A stretch of DNA of 64,000 nucleotides from Pomphorhynchus laevis (lineage: Eukaryota > Acanthocephala > Palaeacanthocephala > Echinorhynchida > Pomphorhynchidae): positions 1 to 64,000 of the forward strand of contig WNNJ02002966.1 of assembly GCA_012934845.2 (NCBI GenBank), given 5' to 3'. The notes under the pieces are model-generated. The model was not told where the DNA came from and ran no database searches. It saw only the letters and a program-made list of their open reading frames with translations. The translations under genes were made by a program, and so were the position numbers. Shown here piece by piece: positions 58,262 through 64,000 of this stretch. Within the stretch, counting starts at the first letter, position 1, and each line of letters opens with the position of its first letter.

Positions 58262-58800
58262 GAAAGAAAGAAAAAAAAAGATTTATTTAACGTGGCAAAT
58301 GCGTGCCAGCGCACGCTTACATGACCACAACAAAACAAAAATCTAACTCATGTGTCAAGAAGGTGTGAACGGAGGAGGTGTTTGAATGTGATAAAGGACG
58401 GAGCGCGGCGGACGCCGAGAGGGAGTTGATTTCATGCGAATGAGGCGGCGACGAGGAAGGATCGGAGACCATAGTTGTTGGAGTAATTGGGAACGTGGAG
58501 TAAGAGGGTATGACGGGAACGCAGCGATAGCGAGGTGGGGCGAGTGTCGTCTAAGAAAGGAAGATTGATGAACGATGGGGAGCCGACAGCGATGAGACGA
58601 AAAGTTACGAGAAGAAGGCGGAGTTTGATGCGGATGTGGATGGTGGGCCAGGAGAGTTGGGCAAGATATGTGGATATGTGGTCGAAGCGACGGAGACGAA
58701 AGAGCACTCGAACGGCGGAGTTGATTATGCGTTGTAGTGGTAGGATGATGGATTTTGGAGAATTGGCGAAAATGCTTATGCCTTAATCGATTTTAGGGAA
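58262..58800 (-). mobile_element. CR1/L2-like LINE 3' end, minus strand
   Basis: Extends further into ORF2 than other short copies: 58707-58432 encodes RRFDHISTYLAQLSWP and FINLPFLDDTRPTSLSLRSRH (thumb/C-terminal region), then the common 3' end. Its ORF is uninterrupted over about 90 codons, so it is relatively young. It forms an inverted pair with 57770-58160, about 100 bp apart. Confidence 0.85.
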
Positions 58801-59519
58801 AAGAAACGATGAAAAAGAGACATACAAGAACGAAAGTCGATAAGGGAGCGGATCTAATTGAATCTAATTAGACAGTGGCTATAATCGAATCTAATTAATC
58901 GAATCTAATTAATCTTTAATCGAATCTAATTAGACAGTGGCTATCTGAAAATAAAACAATTAACTTAGATATTGATTTTCAACAATCTAGTTCGGTGAAA
59001 ATGGTATTGACATATGAGATTTTTTATTGTTGACACTTCCAAGCTTTTTATTTTTTTATTTAGAGCGTGCATCTACTGTAGAAATATTAGATTAAAGAAA
59101 CTTCTTTTATTTTTAGAAAATAAATTTTATTTTTTTAGCAAAAAAATGATGCCATCATAATTTCGTCAATAAAAAAGGTGTCATGTAAAAATTGTAAAGT
59201 TATAACAAGATACTAGCTATTCATTGCTGTACAAAAATATAGATTCATAGTTATATTTATTTTTATATTTTTGAAATATCCGGATTTTTTTACTTCTATT
59301 AGATCAATTGTTCCTTTATACAACATTTTATTTAACAATAATCATCTTATAGAAACCATCAAGATAAAAAATGGATCCAGATAAAAAAGCAACATTTCTA
59401 CAATAAAGGATCTGAACGTAAGCAGCAGTTCTACAACTTGAACTTACTCCATAAGTTCCAATCAATTATACATTATAAAATGCATTAAAGTTTACGTTTA
59501 ACTTCAATACGATCCCAGA
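58801..59519. other. Intergenic DNA
   Basis: Near 58855-58945 there are four copies of TCGAATCTAATTA with TAGACAGTGGCTAT twice. Otherwise AT-rich; no gene. Confidence 0.6.
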
Positions 59520-60041
59520 GGACGATTCAATAGATCACGATCCTATGAATATTTCCTTGCCGAATATATATATTGGCCATCCTGAAACGTTTACCGTCCT
59601 TCCACAGTGATATCACTAAACAAGAAATGGCTGGACAAGAATAGTTCAGTAAGAGGGAAGATCTTAAATGGCTCTTGACCAAGGTTATAAGACCTTGATA
59701 TGAAGAGGAGTTATGTGGGTTTATATACGGAATGAAGTGGGTAGTTATGTGCGTTGGTAAAAATCGAGTAATGTTCTGAGTGACCGGATAGATATAGTCT
59801 CCTGTAAGATTATTACATCTGCATCGCAACCAGATAAAGGTGAAGAGCAGTAGCACCTTGCGAATTCCACTGGAGGATATTTAGTGAAAACGGTTCTGGA
59901 GTACTTCCCATTGTGATTAGTGTCACATGGATGAGCTAGCAACCCCCTAGTTTGAAGCATATGCGAGAAGGTTACCCCTCCCACATTCAGTCCCAGCAGA
60001 AAAACCGCTATTTTCATCCTTGCCGATGAGGGCAGTATCAT
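59520..60041 (-). mobile_element. LINE endonuclease fragment
   Basis: GCDADVIILQETISIRSLRTLLDFY (60041-59745) is the start of an APE-type endonuclease with the LQET catalytic Glu. 59856-59527 continues with TGDYIYPVTQNITRFLPTH in another frame. Similar to about 11540-11700, so the same LINE family. At least one frameshift. Confidence 0.65.
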
Positions 60042-60163
60042 AATCTCCCTTATTCACAAGATTGTTGTCTATCCTCCACTTCTTGCCTTTTTTGTAATTT
60101 TGACAAACAACTGGATTTCGAGGCCGTTCGTTTGTTTGATTGCACTGTTCAAAACGGAGGCGG

Positions 60164-60197
60164 AGTAGCTCCTCATCTCGTGAGATGAGGAGCTACT
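60164..60197. repeat. Perfect 16-bp-arm hairpin with GT loop
   Basis: AGTAGCTCCTCATCTC, GT, then the exact reverse complement. The right arm is the start of the antisense LINE fragment 60182-60480, so the hairpin may mark a foldback at its breakpoint. It has the same GT centre as the hairpin at 4128. Confidence 0.85.
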
Positions 60198-60480
60198 TTG
60201 ATAAATCTTAGTATTTGCTCTGAGGACGTTCTCTAGATAAGAAGACTAATCCCCATATAGTCCAAGTACCCCAAAGGCGCACTTGGGTTTTCCCATTCAA
60301 TGACATATGCTAGGCCCGTGTCAGAGCCCACCTAGCTCTATTCATGATACGTTTAAATCCATCCAGGTCAGTTTTCGCAGACCATTTCACCGTAACAATG
60401 AACCCCAGAAAAATGAAGGAGAGTGCAGAGAGTGCTAGTCTCCTAAGTTTCATTTTGTTGAAGGGGGCATGAAAGACTAC
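60182..60480 (-). mobile_element. LINE fragment, thumb region
   Basis: Reverse complement of the region equivalent to 44300-44660, including GCACTCTCTGCACTCTCC and CCCAAGTGCGCCT. Short and non-coding. Confidence 0.8.
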
Positions 60481-60589
60481 CACCTGCCATTTTTCAGAGT
60501 TGACTTAAAACTTTTTAGTTGGCAACTAACACAAATAAACTACCTGACACTCATAGCATCATTTCAACTATGAAATTGTCGAAGAGTTT

Positions 60590-61250
60590 ACAAAACTTAA
60601 TCATTTCAAATTTGCAGGACCTGGTGATATTCCGATTTATTTAGTTCGTGTTTTGGCATCTGCAGTGTGTGACTATCTAAATCATGTCTCAATTTATTCT
60701 AACTTATTGCTGGATTCTCAATACTTGGAAACCTGTCATTGTATTTCCTCTTCCGAAAATACATTCGGCTTTATTTAGTTTTGATTTTCGGCAAATTAGT
60801 TAAGTATCTTTTCCAAAATTATTTTTCAATCTAATTTGTGATTGGGTTCAAAATTTTCCACTGCTGAGATCTTAACAAGTTAATATTGGATGATCTTTTT
60901 TTTCAAAACAACCAATTCGAGTGTACCGCAAGGATTAGTACTATGGCGCTTAATATGCATTATATTTGTAAATGATCTGCTTTTCCGACTACAAAATCAG
61001 GCTTTGGCGTTTGCCGATGATTTGAAAATAGGTAGTGAAGGCGACACACTTTTGACTGCATTTTTCTACAGAAGGACCTCGATTCTTCATGAATTGTGGC
61101 AATGCACTGGGGTGTTATAATAGTCAAAAGTGTGTCACGATGATACTTGGACGGTGCTAATTAGACTTTACTTACAACAAATGTGTTGGTCTCAAGGTGT
61201 TAATCTCAGAGGTATTGGTTTTGCATCAAAAAATGAAATATCATAGTCAA
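60590..61250 (+). mobile_element. LINE RT fragment (FADD box)
   Basis: 60890-61120 encodes SSVPQGLVLWRLICIIFVNDLLFRLQ and ALAFADDLKIG: RT motif B and the catalytic FADD box of a CR1/Jockey-like LINE, similar to the intron-3 element. Flanking RT-like words (LVKYLFQNYFSI) lie upstream with stops. Confidence 0.65.
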
Positions 61251-61659
61251 TTCATATAATGGAAAGTCCTTTATTTTGGAGCAATTTCAGATGTTTTTAC
61301 CAAATGACTTTATACCAACAAGTCGATCAAGTCCGCCCAATCAGAGAAAGGGATAAATGGTACATTATAAAAGATATCTTGTTGATTTTACATTCAAAGA
61401 AGATGGATATCAATGAATTGGAGTTAGTTGTACCATCGTTATTACATACAATCATGTCGTTACTGTGTAGCAATATTGGTTGCAATCCTTATAAGAGGAT
61501 GCTTCGACATAATTACAATTATTAATAATAATTGTAATTACTTTAGGGTGCAAATCCTATTCAGGTGCGTCCTCGTTACGCACTCCGGGCAATGTCAGCG
61601 GTTACATCCACTGATTGCTATATCTGAAAGGTCGCGTTCTCTGTCCAAGGAAATCTGAA
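61251..61659. other. Unassigned sequence
   Basis: An 88-codon open stretch (61259-61525) shows no known domain and is probably chance. Composition rises in GC from about 61550 towards the tandem repeat. Confidence 0.4.
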
Positions 61660-62095
61660 GCCATGTCAACTTAGGGTCACTCTTGTTGGACAGGCTCAGA
61701 TGGAGGATCGCCCTAGCACCGAACAAGGAATACATGGTGTAAAACTGTATCATACCCAGTGAAATTCAAGGCTACGCTTACTTATCTTATACCATGTAAG
61801 AAAGGTTTGAGTAGAGGATTGTCATTGCTTTAACCGAGAATACCATGGATCTAAACTGTATTATGTCCTGCAAAGCTCAAAGCTACACTAACTCAGGTTC
61901 TACGTGTTAGTAAGGTTAGAGTGGCGGATAGCCCTAGCCCTAAACAGGGAGTAGTACGGCTTTAAACTGTATCATTCCGGTGATACTTGTTGCTTTAATA
62001 ACCTAGGTAATGCCATGTTAGGCTGGTTCGAATGGCGGATAGCCTTAGCCCTTAGCGGTGAGTAGCATGCTTTAAAATGCTATCACTGACTTCTT
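61660..62095 (+). repeat. 111-bp tandem repeat (about 3.6 copies)
   Basis: The motif TGG(C/A)GGAT(A/C)GCCCTAGC starts near 61701, 61812, 61922 and 62033, so periods are 111, 110 and 111 bp. Units carry TTTAAACTGTATCAT and, at the last junction, GGTTCGAATGG, which resembles a Pol III B box. Copies are diverged. Confidence 0.85.
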
Positions 62096-62375
62096 AAAAA
62101 CAAAGTACGAATTATACTAAACTCTATCGAACTATACAACCAACGAACTCTACTCAACACTACAACTAACCTTTATATTGAATTCTAGCGAACGATGCAA
62201 TTCAGCGAACTCTACAACCAACGAAATATATCGAACAATGAACTATACAGTTCAACAAATACCAAATTCTACCGGACTCTACAACCAACGAAATCTATTG
62301 AATTCTAACGAACACTACAATCAACAAGCTCAACAAACAACAAACTCTACAACATTGAACTCTATAGTTAACTAA
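62096..62375 (+). repeat. AACTCTACAACCAACGAA minisatellite
   Basis: Irregular repeats of AACTCTAC and AACCAACGAA/AACGAA over about 280 bp. They create a chance 65-codon open frame rich in Asn/Thr/Gln, which I do not call a gene. Confidence 0.8.
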
Positions 62376-62889
62376 ACTCTGTATATAATTATTGTTTGCT
62401 GACACCAATATCAAGAGTAATACTTATTTAAAATAAATAAGTATGAATAATTCAATAATTCAATTGAACAAGCACAAAAAATTAAATAATTAAAAAACAA
62501 AATTAAACAATTTTTACGTCGAACATTTTAATGAAACAGTAAAATGAAATAAACCCAAACATCTGTTCACAACAATTTGATTATAATTATATTTATGTAA
62601 CCTATTTATTCATGATTCTGCTTTTATTATAAACAGACGAATAAGCGCAACATTATTGCTTAGAAGGCGATATGTGTATACATTTTTAAACGACATTTCT
62701 GTTAATATTACCATGTATTTTGAGATTCAGTTACTAAAATTGATATTAAAATACATTTACCTTGATGAAAGAAACATTACATTATTTCCAATGAAAAGTT
62801 AGCATTGAGAAAACTGTCTATGAACGAAAGTTTCAAACAAAGCATTAACTCAAACAATTAAACACATCCGTCGGCACATGACTCGATGA
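62376..62889. other. AT-rich intergenic DNA
   Basis: No gene or repeat is recognised. Confidence 0.5.
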
Positions 62890-63510
62890 CCGATATATTT
62901 CTATCGCCATGACGTTGAGAATTTGTGTTCAATGCTTTCAACTGCATCGATGTTTTTGTGGAGTCGGTCCCGCCGCACAGTACTCAAGCCTTAGACTGCA
63001 ACAGGATAACGTATCATCACCATCGACATGTTGCGGTCAACGAGATTTTGAGAATTAATCTCGCTGCCTTGAGATCGCTGTTTAGACTCGAACGGCATAC
63101 TTAGCGCGAGACGATGGCAAACTACCCGATAGTTCAACTTTTATGAAATGAGAAGCTGATCACTCGTTTGGGATTTCACTTGTCCGATCACCCTAGCCGC
63201 CAGTCATGTCGCACATGCAGTGTCTTCTCCTAGCGCTGTTAAGGCCTACGCAGATCAGCTCAAACGAACCAAATACAACTGCTTCGAGGATCGACAGTAT
63301 TTGTTCGTCCTCATCGCCATCGAAACACTAGGCGCGGTCGACCCCAACGCTTTTTCGTTTTTGAGGCAGCTTGGTTTGAGGTTGGGGCGGACAACCGAAG
63401 ATAAACGCGCATGTAGCTGGTTCATGCAACGAATCTGCCAGCTGTACAACGAGGGAATTCAGCATCTTTTTTGGATTCGGCTGGCGATCCCTAATTAAGC
63501 AACTACCTTC
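62890..63510 (+). mobile_element. LINE polyprotein C-terminal fragment
   Basis: 63220-63498 encodes KRTKYNCFEDRQYLFVLIAIETLG, FLRQLGLRLGRTTEDK and FMQRI, the PVAVETLG block of the LINE C-terminus. Upstream (62950-63190), VNEILRINLAALRSL and DDGKLPD match the preceding blocks in shifted frames. Same family as 45830-46080 and related to 46905-47860. Confidence 0.72.
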
Positions 63511-64000
63511 TTTGACGATTTTTATATTTATACTTGGATCAATGATCTTAATAGACTTAATTATTAATTACAATTAGTAATTGACTATTTTATTATTCAC
63601 TATTAAACATTTTAAAAAGTAAAAAATATAGATGAAGTTTAAAATCATCAATATCATTAGTGTTCAATGATACGTTCAATGTGCTCTTAAATTGTTCAGG
63701 TCGTTTTAACATTGAGATTAGTAATAAAATAAGAAATTATTGTTCACAAATTTTCGACTATCGTAATAGTTCTTTTCAAGTATTATGTTTTTTGATTATA
63801 TTAAAATACAAAAAAAAATAAAATTAGTACTAATATTAAATATAATATAGTATTATAATAATATTTATATTAAATATAATTTAATACTAATATTAAAAAC
63901 AATATTAGTATTTTTGTTTGCAGATTTATGGGGAAATTATTGTGATCGCTCTGTTACAATGTGCTGAGCTATTATATTATCAATTATATCATCTCCTTAT
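63511..64000. other. AT-rich sequence at the right edge
   Basis: No gene seen. Low-complexity ATATTAAATATAAT tracts near 63790-63900. Confidence 0.6.

Noticed and set aside
58535-58786. 83-residue plus-strand Arg-rich ORF
   Set aside because: Antisense to the CR1/L2-like LINE coding region.
62178-62375. 65-residue Asn/Thr-rich ORF
   Set aside because: Product of the minisatellite; no domain.

Overview
The window is AT-rich eukaryotic DNA, most likely from an invertebrate animal. The evidence is a ten-exon animal-type polypeptide GalNAc-transferase gene with GT-AG introns (five of 46-49 nt, four of 1.4-4.2 kb), metazoan-style LINEs, a hAT transposon, a Penelope-like remnant and Ty3/gypsy elements. 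Tandem repeats that combine tRNA-like Pol III boxes with a hammerhead-like motif recall the Smalpha satellites of schistosomes, so a flatworm is possible. The sequence alone does not settle the phylum.

Layout. 1-1877: 397-bp satellite. 2054-2545: retroelement RNase H relic. 2590-7894: recent imperfect tandem duplication around a gene fragment with six identical Cys-pair repeats (5299-6018). 9.1-21.3 kb: LINE graveyard, holding two head-to-head gag-like ORF1 copies, a CR1/L2-like LINE, an old LTR element and a LINE split by a hAT element with intact terminal repeats and 8-bp target duplications. 21.7-33.6 kb: GalNAc-transferase gene; its introns hold a LINE, a Penelope endonuclease scrap, hammerhead relics and a second 397-bp satellite array. 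34.4-36 kb: dispersed repeats and two well-formed hammerhead ribozymes on opposite strands. 38925-42861: compact Ty3/gypsy element with 98-bp LTRs and 5-bp target duplications, next to an older gag fragment. 43.4-47.9 kb: more LINE remnants around a POP5-like gene. 49.5-50.0 kb: small gene with a ubiquitin-like C-terminus. 54.4-55.7 kb: intronless diacylglycerol kinase. 57.7-63.5 kb: LINE fragments, a 111-bp tandem repeat and a minisatellite.

Host genes are few: GalNAc-T (Golgi O-glycosylation), POP5 (RNase P/MRP), a DGK (lipid signalling), a ubiquitin-like protein and the Cys-repeat ORF. They show no functional link. The most unusual content is the cluster of hammerhead-type ribozymes at 29.5-35.7 kb and the gypsy element, whose leader is complementary to its own LTR, suggesting self-priming.
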